Of a DNA stretch of 64,000 nucleotides, positions 54,197-64,000 are shown piece after piece. The stretch lies in the NCBI RefSeq assembly GCF_964031045.1, contig NZ_OZ034994.1, positions 434,001-498,000 of the forward strand, given 5' to 3'. This stretch comes from Spiroplasma endosymbiont of Aspidapion aeneum. Its GTDB lineage: Bacteria > Bacillota_I > Bacilli_A > Mycoplasmatales > Mycoplasmataceae. The notes below the pieces were generated by a model. That model saw only the letters and a program-made list of their open reading frames with translations, was not told the origin of the DNA and searched no databases. The stretch's first letter is position 1; the number at the start of each line of letters is the position of its first letter. A program made the position numbers and the translations under genes.

Positions 54197-55225
54197 CTAA
54201 ATTTGTACTGTTTTTAACCTATTTGAAAATAATTCTTGTCTTCCAAATTTTGCAGTTTTTTTACCATTTAGATTAACTAAATCTCCAGTAAAGCTTGTTC
54301 TTTTTCTTAATAATCATTCACCAACACCATATGTATCAACTGGGGCATTATTAGCCTCAAATTCTGCAATTGTTTTGGCATCAAAACCACTAGAAACAAT
54401 TATTTTCACGTATTCAAAGCCATTTTGGTCTAAACTTTGACGTAAATTTTTAACAAGTTCAATACTTACTCCATTTATGTTCTTTTTTTTACTATTTTGT
54501 AGGCTTTTATCTATTAATGCTTTAGATGTATCAATTCTAACAGCTTTTAATTTATTTTTAAAGTTTTTTGCCAATAATAGTGAATCTGTTATGCAGTCAT
54601 TATTATAATCAACAAGGCAAATTAATTCATTTTTAGGGTACATATTTAGATAAGCATCTGCAGCTTGGACAACATCTCCACCAAAAGAGGCGATTAAGGA
54701 ATGGGGCATTGTTCCTGATAATGCGATATTTTCATCAAAAGAAGCATAATGTGCTTTTGTTACTAATTTATCAACACCACCAACATAAGATGCATAACCA
54801 TCCATTAAAAAGGGGTGGAAAATATCAGCTCTATCAGCCATGTTTAAGACTAATTTATGATTAGCAGCCACACTTACTTGACGAGTATTTGTTGCAATTG
54901 ATGAACATCTTGCCAAAATCCCGTCAAATAAACCTTCAAAATGACAAAAATCTTGGTATTTCCCAGTTATTTTTAGGACTGGTTCATTACTATTAATAGT
55001 TTCTCCATCTTCTAAATATTCAATTTTTAATGATATTTTTTGATATTTTAAAAATTGTAAAATATATTCAATCCCACATAATATAATATTATCTTCGCGT
55101 TGAAATCACTGCATTGTCACGGAATTATTTGGCATGTTTTCTTCGATTATCACCTTAGATTTTATAAAATAATCAGCACAATAATCAAGATCTAAAAGGT
55201 TTTTTTCAAATTTAAATTTAAACAT
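54197..55225 (-). CDS. pncB: Nicotinate phosphoribosyltransferase
   Basis: Converts nicotinate and PRPP to nicotinate mononucleotide, the entry step of NAD salvage. 342 residues through TGA codons at about 55112 and 54313. Seen: SVTMQWFQRE near the N-terminus, GTMPHSLI in the middle, VKIIVSSGFDAKTI and VDTYGVGEWLLRKRTSFTGDLV near the end, all typical of the family. It lies 1 base downstream of the nadE stop in a minus-strand cluster with nadE and nadD, so one transcript encodes the whole route from nicotinate to NAD. Confidence 0.92.
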
Positions 55226-55226
55226 T

Positions 55227-55952
55227 TTAAACCTCATCAATTTTTTTTGGACTTGGAGCTGGTTGTCGTTTGTGTGCAGATTTTTGATGAAGATCTTTTA
55301 TTTTCTTAACAACCTCGGGATTAACTTCTTTTCCTTCTAAATAGTTATCAATTTCATTATATGAAAAACCCAATTCATTTTCATCTGTTTGGCCTTCGTA
55401 TAATCCAGCAGTTGGTTGACGGTTGATAATTATTTCTGGTACATTTAAAATAGTTGCAATTTCTTTTACCTGTCTTTTTAATAGGTTAACTAGTGGTAAA
55501 AGGTCAACGCCACCATCACCAAACTTAGTAAAATATCCCAAATACCATTCTGGTGCATTATCTGTTCCTAAAACAAGATATTTTCTTGTTTGTCCAACAC
55601 CATATAAAACTGTCATTCTTAGTCTTGCTTTTGTGTTTCCTTTTGCTAATTTTGATAAATCAAAACCAGCATTTTGTTCTAAAAATAGGTTATAAATTTC
55701 TTCAATATCAATAATTGTGTTTTTAATTTTATTTTTTTCGATCAATTCTGCAAAACACTTCTGATCTAATTGTGATGATTGACAAGGCATATAAATTCCT
55801 AAATGATCATTTGGAAAAGCAAGTTTTGCTAAATTAGCGACAACAGCAGAGTCTATTCCTCCACTTATACCAAAAACAACTCCGCTCGCACCAGCTTTAC
55901 TTACTTTTTCTCTAATCCATTCTACTAAATAATTTATATACTTTTCTAGCAT
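55227..55952 (-). CDS. nadE: NH3-dependent NAD synthetase
   Basis: Amidates deamido-NAD to NAD with ammonia and ATP. 241 residues, the short ammonia-dependent form without a glutaminase domain. SGGIDS (30-35) is the ATP pyrophosphatase P-loop; LGTDNAPEWYLGYFTKFGDGGVD-type residues, including GDGGVDLLPL, and PTAGLYEGQTDE are family hallmarks. GGGGTGA precedes the ATG. It is followed immediately by pncB and preceded 16 bases upstream by nadD. Confidence 0.95.
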   Translation of the reverse strand: MLEKYINYLVEWIREKVSKAGASGVVFGISGGIDSAVVANLAKLAFPNDHLGIYMPCQSSQLDQKCFAELIEKNKIKNTIIDIEEIYNLFLEQNAGFDLSKLAKGNTKARLRMTVLYGVGQTRKYLVLGTDNAPEWYLGYFTKFGDGGVDLLPLVNLLKRQVKEIATILNVPEIIINRQPTAGLYEGQTDENELGFSYNEIDNYLEGKEVNPEVVKKIKDLHQKSAHKRQPAPSPKKIDEV

Positions 55953-55968
55953 TTAATCACCCCATATA

Positions 55969-56883
55969 TTATATTATATATTTTTTAGCAAAGGTATTGG
56001 CATAAGAAAGGACTAATAAGAGTTTTTTTAGTTCAAAAGAAGTGTTTTTATTCTCAGATAGTTTCTTAAGATTTAATAAAATCTTTTGATTAAAATCATT
56101 TTTAACAGATATTTCCCGTTCTACATGCTGATAACTTTTTTTTAGATATAAGTAGGGGTTTTTATTTTTAATGTTTGTATCAAAATTAAAACAAACATAA
56201 GAAGTTAAAAGCACATTTTTATAGATTAGATAATCATGGGAAAATGGTGAAAATAATAATTCAAAGTATTGGATTGCTTGTAGGAGAACTTGATAGGAAG
56301 TTGGTGTTAATAAATTATCTAGTTTGTTTTGATAATATAAAAAATTATTTTTTACATAATTATTAACAATCTCCAACTGTGATTCAATTCTTTTTTGGTT
56401 TCGAAGATCTGTTGAACTTAATTGTGAATTTGAAAAATTAATAATTTCAAAATTGTATTTATTTGCAATTTCTTCATAGTTATAATTTTCACGTTTGAAT
56501 ATAAGAAATTTAACCATTTTTATTAATTTATTAAAATTATTTCACTTCTCAATATCTTTTAGAATATCCATACCGACAATAAATGTAAAGTCGTGTTCCT
56601 TATATTTTTTCTTTAAATATTTAACAGTCAAATAAGTAGGAGTTGGTTTTGCTCTCTTTAGTTCAAAATTAATAATTTTTACAAAATTTAGGTTATCACT
56701 AACCATTGTGATGATATCCAATCTTTGTTCTGGGGTTGAAAAGACATTTGTCTTAAAAGGATTTTGATATGCTAAAACAATTCAGACTTCATCAAAATTT
56801 AAGATATCTTTACATCAATTAATAATTTCTAGATGGCTTTTATGAAAAGGGTCAAAACTACCACCAAAAATTGCTATTTTCAT
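55969..56883 (-). CDS. nadD: Nicotinate-nucleotide adenylyltransferase with C-terminal extension
   Basis: Joins nicotinate mononucleotide and ATP to deamido-NAD. 304 residues, through TGA Trp codons, against about 190-200 for NadD alone. GGSFDPFHKSH (7-17) is the nucleotide-binding motif, FIVGMD lies in the middle, and SSTDLR marks the end of the catalytic domain near residue 160. The remaining about 140 residues are helical. Some mollicutes have NadD fused to an HD hydrolase, but no HD motif is seen here. It stands between a hypothetical gene and nadE. Confidence 0.92.
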
Positions 56884-56990
56884 CTGTTACTCCAATAAGT
56901 ATATTTTATCATTATTTAGCTTTTTGTTGACAAAAAATCTGTCTCAAGGATTAATTCATATAAGTATTATTAATTATGATTATATTTTTC

Positions 56991-57686
56991 TTAGCTATTT
57001 AGAGAATCTAAAAAACCAAACGCAATCTGATTAATTGAATTTCTAAAAATTATAAATTCAAAAAAATTTCTTGTAATTGTAAAAGAATTTTCTTCTGTTA
57101 GTTTCTTTTTTCTTGCCATTTTGCTTAAGTACGATGTTATTTTTCTAATTATTAGTTCTGGATTAAAGATTTGGTTTGTTGCATATACTTGTGAATCTAA
57201 AATATATTCTATATACTTATCTTTTGGGATAATCTTGTTAATTAAGATAACTATTGCATCAAATTTTGCATTCAAAATTGTATTTATCTCACCGATGACA
57301 AAATTAACTTTCTTTTCAATATGTTCTTCTTCTAATGTTTTAAAGTATTTAATAACAATGAGTAAAAAACTGTAGTATCCCGATAGTAGGATAAAGCTCT
57401 TTATAAATTTTCGAAATTTATTATATACTTTTCTCTCAGGGGAGATTATTTTATATTTTTTATCAAAAAATTCTTTAAAATGGTTAAATTCAGATATCAT
57501 TTTTTGGTAGTCAATATCATCACCCTGCACTGACAACAATATGCGATCTTGATTCCCAAAATAATTCTTAGTTTTATTTAGAAATGATAGTGATTTGTTA
57601 ATAGATTTAATTCAATAACCATTTACCCTATGTAGATATTTAATATCTTTTCCAGCTAAATTAATTTTTGTAAAGTTTTCAATCAT
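56991..57686 (-). CDS. Hypothetical protein, 231 aa
   Basis: Unrecognised. The ATG at 57686 has AAGGAG upstream, and the frame includes TGA Trp in NGYWIKS. One hydrophobic stretch (FILLSGYYSFLLIVIKYF) at about residues 93-112 may be a membrane or buried helix. The rest is helical and Lys/Ile/Asn-rich. It is probably first in the minus-strand nadD-nadE-pncB transcript, 107 bases upstream of nadD, and is divergent from another hypothetical gene with an 89-base shared promoter region. Confidence 0.72.
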
Positions 57687-57775
57687 TTATCACACTATCT
57701 CCTTAAACCTAACATATAATTATATTATAATATAAATATATCTTGAATATATAAATTAAAAATTAAAGGAAGATA
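57687..57775. promoter_or_regulatory. Divergent promoter region
   Basis: 89 bases between two divergent hypothetical genes. Overlapping TATAAT-like strings on both strands (CATATAATTATATTATAATATA) provide -10 boxes in each direction; close spacing suggests mutual influence. Confidence 0.4.
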
Positions 57776-58510
57776 ATGTTAGAAAAAATTGATTTTACTG
57801 AAAAACAAACAAATGAAATATTAAAATATTACCGTATTTTAGTTTTTCTTTTTCAAGATTGTCTAATTGAGTCTAAAAAACACTTAGAAAAAAGGCTACA
57901 AAAATTTATTCCCGATATTGACAAAATTATTACTAATATTGAAGAAATTGAGTTTTTAGATGAATTTGAAATAATTTCAGAAAAATTTAATCATTTATTA
58001 GAAAAAATAAAATATTTTTTATTTTCAGAAATTAAAGAAAAAGATGTTATTGTTGATTTTTTTGCAAATTATTATCTCTTAGTTCAAGCTAGTGCAATTA
58101 AAAATATAATCTTATTTGCCTTAAATCAAAGCTGAGAGAATGTTTTAAATCAAGAAAACATTCTCTCATATAAAGATATAATTGATATTTTTAAATTATT
58201 TATTAAAACTACAAAAAATGAAATAATAATCTCGAATAAGAAAGATAAAATCTTTAAAGGTGATGATTTGTTTTATATCCAGTCATTAGATGATAGTGGA
58301 TTAAACATCGAAGAAATTATTAATATAACAGATGCTATATTGGAAAATTGTGATGGTGAGAATGCTTATTGTGATTATAATTTAATTGGAGAGGCAATTA
58401 ATGACCTAACAGACCCTAAACATACAGTTTATCAAGAATATGTGAATAAAATTTTGGCAATAAATATTTATGCTATTTGTATTAAAGAACTTAAAATTCT
58501 TAACAATTAA
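57776..58510 (+). CDS. Hypothetical protein, 244 aa
   Basis: Unrecognised. It is soluble and mostly helical, acidic, with Lys/Glu/Ile-rich sequence and one TGA Trp at 58133. There is no signal peptide or clear membrane span. AAGGAAG precedes the ATG. The C-terminal part has a short Asp/Asn cluster (ENCDGENAYCDYN) but no established metal motif. It is divergent from the 231-aa hypothetical. Monocistronic, about 390 bases upstream of glpF. Confidence 0.72.
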
Positions 58511-58846
58511 TTGTTAGTATCTTTTTTAGATTAATACAAATAGTTTTTTAATAATGTTAAAAATTAAATAAATTAATCTCCAATATAAATCTATTTTTAC
58601 AAACAACAATCATTAATAACAGTAAATTTCCATTTTAAGTAATAATATTTTTTTATCCCAACAAGAGAAGAGTTTAAATTGATACAGTTAGTAGTTCAAT
58701 ACAACATTGATCTCTTTTTAACTTTAATAAGATTTTTTTATTAAAGTACTTTTTTATTTTTTTATTCCCTTTTTGCATTACTACAAAATTATTACTTTTT
58801 ATTACAATATAATATATTATTTTAAAAGGGGAGTATAATTAATTTG
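58511..58846. other. AT-rich intergenic region before glpF
   Basis: No gene or strong terminator seen. The 3' end holds a TATAAT at 58834-58839 and leads into the palindromic promoter element of glpF. Confidence 0.45.
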
Positions 58847-58866
58847 TGTAGATATAATAGTCTACA
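58847..58866 (+). promoter_or_regulatory. Palindromic operator candidate over the glpFOK -10 box
   Basis: TGTAGA, 8 bases, TCTACA: two perfect 6-base arms enclosing TATAATAG, which contains the likely -10 box at 58853-58858. A repressor bound here would block the promoter directly. The glpF start is 37 bases downstream. No consensus -35 is seen, so the promoter may need an activator or use an upstream TATAAT instead. Confidence 0.5.
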
Positions 58867-58902
58867 TCAAAAATAATTTTTTGAAAATAATGGAGGTAAT
58901 AT

Positions 58903-59658
58903 ATGAATTTTTTACAGCATTTTCTAGTTGAAGGTTTAGGAACTATGATCCTAATTGTTCTTGGTAACGGTGTTGTTGGTAATGTTGTCCTTAAAAAAAA
59001 TAAGGGATATGAAGGGGGATGGTTGTTGATTACTGTTGGCTGAGGGTTGGCAGTAACAATGGCAGCATTAATATGTATTGCTTTAAAAAGTGATGCTGTT
59101 GCTTCATTTAACCCAGCATTAACTGTTGCACTTTGTATAGATGGGTTACTAAAAGTTAATCTTTTGGCAATTTATTTGGGTGCAGAACTTATAGGAGCAT
59201 TTATTGGTCAAATAATTGTTGACCTACTATATGTAAATCATATAAAAGTTCATTTAACATCAGCGCAAGGAGAAGAAGAAAAAAAAGCTGCACAAGCAGC
59301 GGTCTTGGGATTACATTCTACTGGACCCGCAATTAGATCTTATTTTTCAAATTTCTTATGTGAATTTGTAGCAACATCTGCATTAATTCTTGGAATTGTT
59401 GCCTTAGCATTGGCAAAAACATTTGCGATTGCACCATTTGTGAACCCATTTTTTGCTGGAGCCTTAGTATCTGCAATTGGTATTTGTCTAGGTGGATTAA
59501 CTGGTTTTGCAATTAATCCTGCGAGAGATTTAATGCCAAGAATTGTTCACACAATATTTTATCGTAAAGAAGGTGGTTCTGATTGAAAATATGCATGAGT
59601 TCCAGTTATGGGACCGATGGCTGCTGGTGTAGTAATTGGTTGTTTGATGTTAATCTAA
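58903..59658 (+). CDS. glpF: Glycerol uptake facilitator
   Basis: An aquaglyceroporin of 251 residues with about six membrane segments. The two half-helix motifs are SFNPALT in the first half and INPARDL in the second; the Asp after the second NPAR is the mark of glycerol-conducting members. TGA codons at 59041, 59584 and 59596 are Trp. TGGAGG precedes the ATG. It is followed 10 bases later by glpO and then glpK, so import, oxidation and phosphorylation of glycerol are encoded together. Confidence 0.95.
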
Positions 59659-59668
59659 AAGGAGTTTT

Positions 59669-60826
59669 ATGAAAAAATATGATGTATGCATAATAGGAGC
59701 AGGAATCATTGGTGCTTCAATTGCTAGAGAATTATCAAAATATAATTTAAGTATTTTACATTTAGAAGCAAATAATCGTGTTGGAATGGAAACAACAAGC
59801 GGAAACTCTGGTCTTGTTCATGGTGGTTTTGACCCAACACCACATAAATTAAATGCAAAATTAAATGTTTTGGGTAAAATAAGATACGAGGATTGAATAA
59901 AAGAATTAAGTTTTCCTTTTTTAAGGATTGATTCAACAATAGTTGCATTTACAGAAGAAGAACTAGATCATTTACAAATGTTATATGATAGAGGAATTGT
60001 TAATGGTCTTGATCCAAGTGAAATGAAAATAATAAATTACGCACAATTGACAAAAAAAGAACCGCATATATCACCATTTGTAAAATCTGCATTAGTATGT
60101 AATTCTTCAATTGCTGTTGATCCGGTTATTTTGACAAAAGTTTTAGAAACAAATGCAATTGAAAATGGTGTGGAATTGTTTTTGAGAGAACGCGTTATTA
60201 GAATTATGAAAGAAAAAGATGATTTTTTAATTAAATCTTCCAAAAATTCATATCACGCTACTGTTATTATTAATGTTGCTGGTCATTATGCCGATAAAAT
60301 AGCAGAAATAGCTGGATATCACGATTTTACTCAAACAACAAGAAGGGGAGAATATCGAATCTTAGAAAAAACACAAGCAGGGATTGTTAACTCTGTTGTT
60401 TTTATGGTTCCCACAATTCATGGTAAAGGTATAATTGTAAGTCCAATGTTATCTGGTCATGTTATGGTAGGACCAACAACTGAGGAAAATGTTGATAAAG
60501 ATGAAACTAGATTAGTAACAAGAGAAAAATACGATTATATTGGTCAAATTGGAAAAAAACTATTTCCATCAATTAATATGGATAAAACTTGTATGATTTA
60601 TTCAGGGTCAAGACCAATTGAACCAAAAAGTGATGATTTCTATATTAAACCAGCTAATAAGGAAAAGAATTTTATTAATGTTGCTGGAATGAAGTCTCCC
60701 GCTATTGCTTCTGCTCCTGCTATTGCAGATTATGTAATAGAAATGGTTAAAGAAAATTGTGACCTTAATTTAAAAGTAAAAGATAATTTTAAAGGTGTGC
60801 AAAAACTTATAAGCCCATTAATATAG
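59669..60826 (+). CDS. glpO: Glycerol-3-phosphate oxidase
   Basis: A FAD enzyme of 385 residues oxidising glycerol 3-phosphate to dihydroxyacetone phosphate. [12 protein letters not shown] (10-21) is the FAD-binding motif; [10 protein letters not shown] and SGSRP followed by VAGMKSPA fit the DAO-type fold. The short length, without the extra domain of GlpD dehydrogenases, matches the mollicute GlpO that uses O2 and releases hydrogen peroxide, a cytotoxicity factor in Mycoplasma. One TGA Trp at 59894. AAAGGAG precedes the ATG. Confidence 0.9.
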
Positions 60827-60839
60827 AAATGAGGTAGTT

Positions 60840-62348
60840 ATGGAAAAATATGTTATAACATTAGATGAAGGTACAACAAGTGCTCGTACTGTTATTGTTA
60901 ATAAAAAATCTGAAATTGTTTCAATTGACCAAAAGGAATTCACACAATATTTTCCTCAACCTGGATGAGTTGAACATGACCCAGTTGAAATATGAAACAC
61001 ACAAAGAACAACTTTAATAAATGCTGTTAACAAATTGGGTGTAAAAATTGACCAAATTGACAGTATTGGAATCACAAATCAAAGAGAAACTGCTGTTGTT
61101 TGAGATAGAGAATCTGGAACACCTATTTACAACGCTATTGTTTGACAAGATAAACGTAAAGATAATTATGTAGAAAATTTTACACAAGAACAAATAGACT
61201 CTATTAGAGAAAAAACTGGATTAATGGTAAATCCATACTTTTCAGCGTCTAAAGTTGCTTGAATTCTTGACAATATCAAAGGGGCTAGAAAAAGTGCAGA
61301 AGAAGGAAAACTTGCATTTGGAACAATTAATACATGATTAATATATCGTCTAACCGGAGGAAAAGAATTTCTAACAGACCATACAAATGCCCAAAGAACA
61401 CTATTATACAATATCAATACAAATACTTGGGATGATGAATTGTTAAAATTATTTAATATTCCTCGTTCTATGCTTCCAGAAATTAGAGATTGTGGTAGTG
61501 ATTTTGGAGAAACATTTGCAAACTTGTTTTCAAAAACAGATCCTTCAAGAATAAAAATCCGTAGTTCGATTGGTGACCAACAGTCTGCACTTTTTGGTCA
61601 AATGTGTATAAAAGAAGGGGAAGTTAAATCAACATATGGGACTGGTTGTTTTATTTTAATGAACACTGGGAACAAAAAGGTATTTTCCAAACATGGAATT
61701 TTAACAACAATTGCTCTTGCTAAAGATGGTAAAATAACATATGCTTTGGAAGGTAGTGTTATGATTGCTGGAGCTGTTACACAATGGTTACGAGACAATT
61801 TACGTGTAATTTACAACTCATTAGAAACAGAGTGGTATTCAGAACAAGTTGAAGACGATCGTCCTGTTTATTTTGTCCCATCATTCCAAGGTCTTGGTTC
61901 TCCATATTGAGATAACACATCTCGTGGAGCAATATTTGGTCTTGATCGTGGAACAAAAAGAGAACATATTGTAAGAGCTGCAATTGAATCTATTGCCTAT
62001 CAAGCAAATGATGTCATTGATGCTATGCAAAAGGACTTAAATACTAAATTAAAAATTATAAAAGTAGATGGTGGAGCATCGCGTAATAATCATTTAATGC
62101 AATTCCAAGCAGATATTTCCCAAACAACAGTAAATAGACCAGCAAACACAGAAACTACAGCAATGGGTGCTGCTTATATTGCTGGTTTGCATACAAAATA
62201 TTGAACAAGCGAAGAAGAAATTGAAAAAAACATTAAAAATGATAAAATTTTCAAAAATAAAATGCCTTTAGAGGTTGCTAATAAAAAAATTAAAGGTTGA
62301 AAATCCGCAGTTTCTAGAACATTTTCATGGACAATTGAGACTGAGTAG
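60840..62348 (+). CDS. glpK: Glycerol kinase
   Basis: 502 residues, the normal size. [12 protein letters not shown] at the N-terminus, [43 protein letters not shown] and a C-terminal [19 protein letters not shown] are canonical. Many TGA Trp codons, including those in PGWVEH and VVWD. GAGGTAG precedes the ATG, 13 bases after glpO. It makes the glycerol 3-phosphate that GlpO oxidises. A hairpin terminator lies about 100 bases downstream. Confidence 0.97.
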
Positions 62349-62448
62349 GCGCTTTTATTCACTAAGAGAATATCGTTTTTATTAATAGAATAATGTATAA
62401 TATTTATTTTATGTATTATTAAATTTAAAATATAATTTTTATAAAATA

Positions 62449-62484
62449 AAATGTCATTGCAATAAAGCAATGATATTTTATTTT
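62449..62484 (+). terminator. Terminator of the glpFOK operon
   Basis: AAATGTCATTGC and GCAATGATATTT form a 12-bp stem with one G-U pair and a 6-base loop, followed by TATTTTTA. The stem start (AATGTCATT) is shared with the terminator at 27151. Confidence 0.75.
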
Positions 62485-62552
62485 TAGCGTGATATTTTTT
62501 ATAATATTTATATAATCATAATTGGATTATTACTCAATTTTCTATAAATATG

Positions 62553-62581
62553 TTGTCTTCTTTGATATATTTGTATATAAT
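62553..62581 (+). promoter_or_regulatory. Promoter of the terminal ABC operon
   Basis: TTGTCT (62553-62558), a 17-base spacer and TATAAT (62576-62581). The expected start of transcription falls at about 62588, on the ATG of a 24-codon ORF. Confidence 0.55.
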
Positions 62582-62587
62582 AAAATA

Positions 62588-62662
62588 ATGGATAAGGAGA
62601 AAAGGAAGAACAGTAATTATTATATACTACTTATTCCAATTTTATTAAATGAGTCTAATTAA
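62588..62662 (+). CDS. Possible 24-codon leader ORF
   Basis: ATG at the predicted transcription start, basic N-terminus (MDKEKRKNSN), a hydrophobic run (YYILLIPILL) and a stop 14 bases inside the ABC ATPase gene. The ATPase gene itself has no ribosome site, so translation may be coupled through this ORF. The peptide may have no function of its own. Low confidence. Confidence 0.3.
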   Translation: MDKEKRKNSNYYILLIPILLNESN

Positions 62663-63341
62663 AATAGAAAATATAACTAAAAAATATAATAATAATTTAG
62701 TCCTTAAAGGGGTTGATCTTGAAATTAGTGATAATAAATCATTAGCTATAATTGGTGCAAATGGGTCGGGAAAAACAACATTAGTTCAAATAATTGCTGG
62801 TTTAACGAATCCAACTAATGGTGTTGTTACATATTTCAATAATATTGATAAGCAAATTGGATTTCAATTTCAGGAAGGAAATTGACCAAAAAATTCAACG
62901 CCAATAGATTTAATTATCCTATTCAAAGGTCTTAACTGACGGAAAGATGAATATGTTTCAAAAATTTTTGAAATTTTTGAAATTGATGAAATATTAAGGA
63001 AAAGTATAAGCAATATCTCAGGTGGTCAAAAACAGAGATTTAATACATTTATCGCTTTGATTAATAAACCAAAACTTTTAATTGTTGATGAACTTATTAA
63101 TGGTCTTGATATCAGAATCCAAATCAAGATATTAAATTATTTTAAAGCATTAAAAGATAATAAGGAATTATTACTTATTATGGTATCGCATAATTCTAAG
63201 GAAATTGAACTTCTTTGTGATGAAATATTATTATTAGATTCTGGGAAGGTAAAGAAAATTTATAAAAAAACTGAAGTTATAGAAAAGTATTCCAATGTAG
63301 AAAGGTTTCTTGAAGAACATTTTAAAAATTATGATGAATAA
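62649..63341 (+). CDS. ABC transporter ATP-binding protein
   Basis: 230 residues. Walker A GANGSGKTT at about 37-45, a Q-loop (FQFQEGNW), signature ISGGQKQR and Walker B LLIVDELINGLD, where the usual DEPT is DELI. A H-loop His is in MVSHNSKE. TGA codons at 62884 and 62938 are Trp. The sequence resembles ATPases of small ABC-2 exporters. The permease gene overlaps its 3' end by 11 bases. The start has an in-frame stop immediately before it, so 62649 is the first possible ATG. Confidence 0.86.
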
Positions 63342-64000
63342 AAAAATCTATGAAAGCAAAATTAATAATTGATGATATTTTGTTTTATATCTTTTTAAAT
63401 GTTTTTTTAAAGAAAAAAGAAGTTATGCATATATTTTTGCACTTTCTCCAATTGCAACACTTATATTAATAAGTACATTCGATATATTTTATAATTCTAT
63501 TTTATCACCCCCACAATTATTAATATTCTTTTCGCCAATTTTTATTTTTGGAAGTTTATATTCTGTGACTACTTTTTGTGAATTAAAAAATACATCTATT
63601 ATTAACTCTTTAAAATTAATGTCATTTAAATTCGCTGATTTTTTCTGAGGAATAACAGTTGCTTGTTTGGCCATTTCTTTTTTATCATTTATATTCTCAA
63701 TGTTTTTATTTAGAGTTGTCTTTTACAAGCTTTTATTATTATATATTGATGTTGATGTTCTTTATAATGTAGATTTTATCATTTGGGTTTTTTATTTTAT
63801 TGAATTAGCAATTATGTGTGTAACTTGTATTTTAACTTTTTTTCTAATCACATCATTTACAAAAAATATATGGGTAAATTATTTTTTGTTAATTGCTACA
63901 ACTTTAATCCTTCTATTTATGGGAGATATTATAATTTTGCCCTACTATACAAGTAATAATTTCATATTTTGTGTATTTAGTTATTTTGTTCCAACGAAGT
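63331..64000 (+). CDS. ABC-2 type permease, 5' part (cut by window edge)
   Basis: An open frame to the window end, about 223 residues, visible only when TGA is read as Trp (two adjacent TGA codons near residue 14, and one in FFWG). It starts at the ATG at 63331 or 63334, overlapping the ATPase gene by 8-11 bases. A short Lys-rich N-terminus is followed by at least five hydrophobic segments, as in ABC-2 permeases. It is expected to form an exporter with the preceding ATPase; the substrate is unknown. Confidence 0.75.

Noticed and set aside
1-64000. tRNA, rRNA or CRISPR in the window
   Set aside because: No cloverleaf with TTCGA-type arm and CCA end, no rRNA-like GC-richer block and no regularly spaced short repeats were found by reading; a tRNAscan or CRISPR search would settle it.

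Overview
The window comes from a wall-less mollicute that reads UGA as tryptophan, most probably an Entomoplasmatales member (Spiroplasma, Mesoplasma or Entomoplasma). The DNA is very AT-rich. Nearly every long gene is broken by in-frame TGA codons that fall where the protein families have Trp, and two paralogous lipoprotein genes carry TGG and TGA at the same Trp position. Lipoproteins have short mollicute-type signal peptides ending in SC or AC. No rRNA, tRNA, CRISPR array or transposase was recognised. Species is not resolved.

Layout. 1-692: 5' part of arginine deiminase (minus). 1.2-9.8 kb: a 40-aa microprotein, then a complete citrate fermentation operon (citG, 2HCT-family transporter, citD, citE, citF, citX, citC) ending in a KDPG/KHG-type aldolase that may supply oxaloacetate decarboxylation. 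10.2-11.8 kb: a Cys-rich small protein, a probable small RNA and a SprT-like protein. 12.2-22.9 kb: an array of membrane-protein/lipoprotein pairs containing an exact 4151-bp tandem duplication that also carries a Panacea-domain (SocA-like antitoxin) gene. The middle membrane-protein gene is a mosaic that records the unequal crossover. 22.9-27.1 kb: a second probable small RNA with a three-way-junction fold, a DUF3800 gene and a 1006-aa lipoprotein. 27.6-32.3 kb: a hypothetical protein, then DeoR regulator, PTS EIIBC and PfkB kinase. 32.4-33.6 kb: rplU, prp, rpmA. 33.8-43.5 kb: surface proteins and an ABC-2-type transporter. 43.9-53.0 kb: oppBCDFA plus a small lipoprotein. 53.2-57.7 kb (minus): a membrane protein, then nicotinate-to-NAD genes (pncB, nadE, nadD) and a hypothetical. 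57.8-62.3 kb: a hypothetical and glpF-glpO-glpK. 62.6-64 kb: an ABC ATPase and the start of its permease.

How it works together. The cell imports citrate, glycerol, a PTS sugar and peptides, and probably ferments arginine. Citrate lyase splits citrate to acetate and oxaloacetate; the operon encodes every accessory factor needed to make and attach the lyase prosthetic group, but no recognisable oxaloacetate decarboxylase other than the aldolase. GlpO is expected to produce hydrogen peroxide from glycerol 3-phosphate. NAD is made from nicotinate. Several transporters (citrate carrier, EIIBC, OppD, OppF) carry 200-350-residue Lys-rich hydrophilic extensions or insertions, which looks like a shared theme of this genome.
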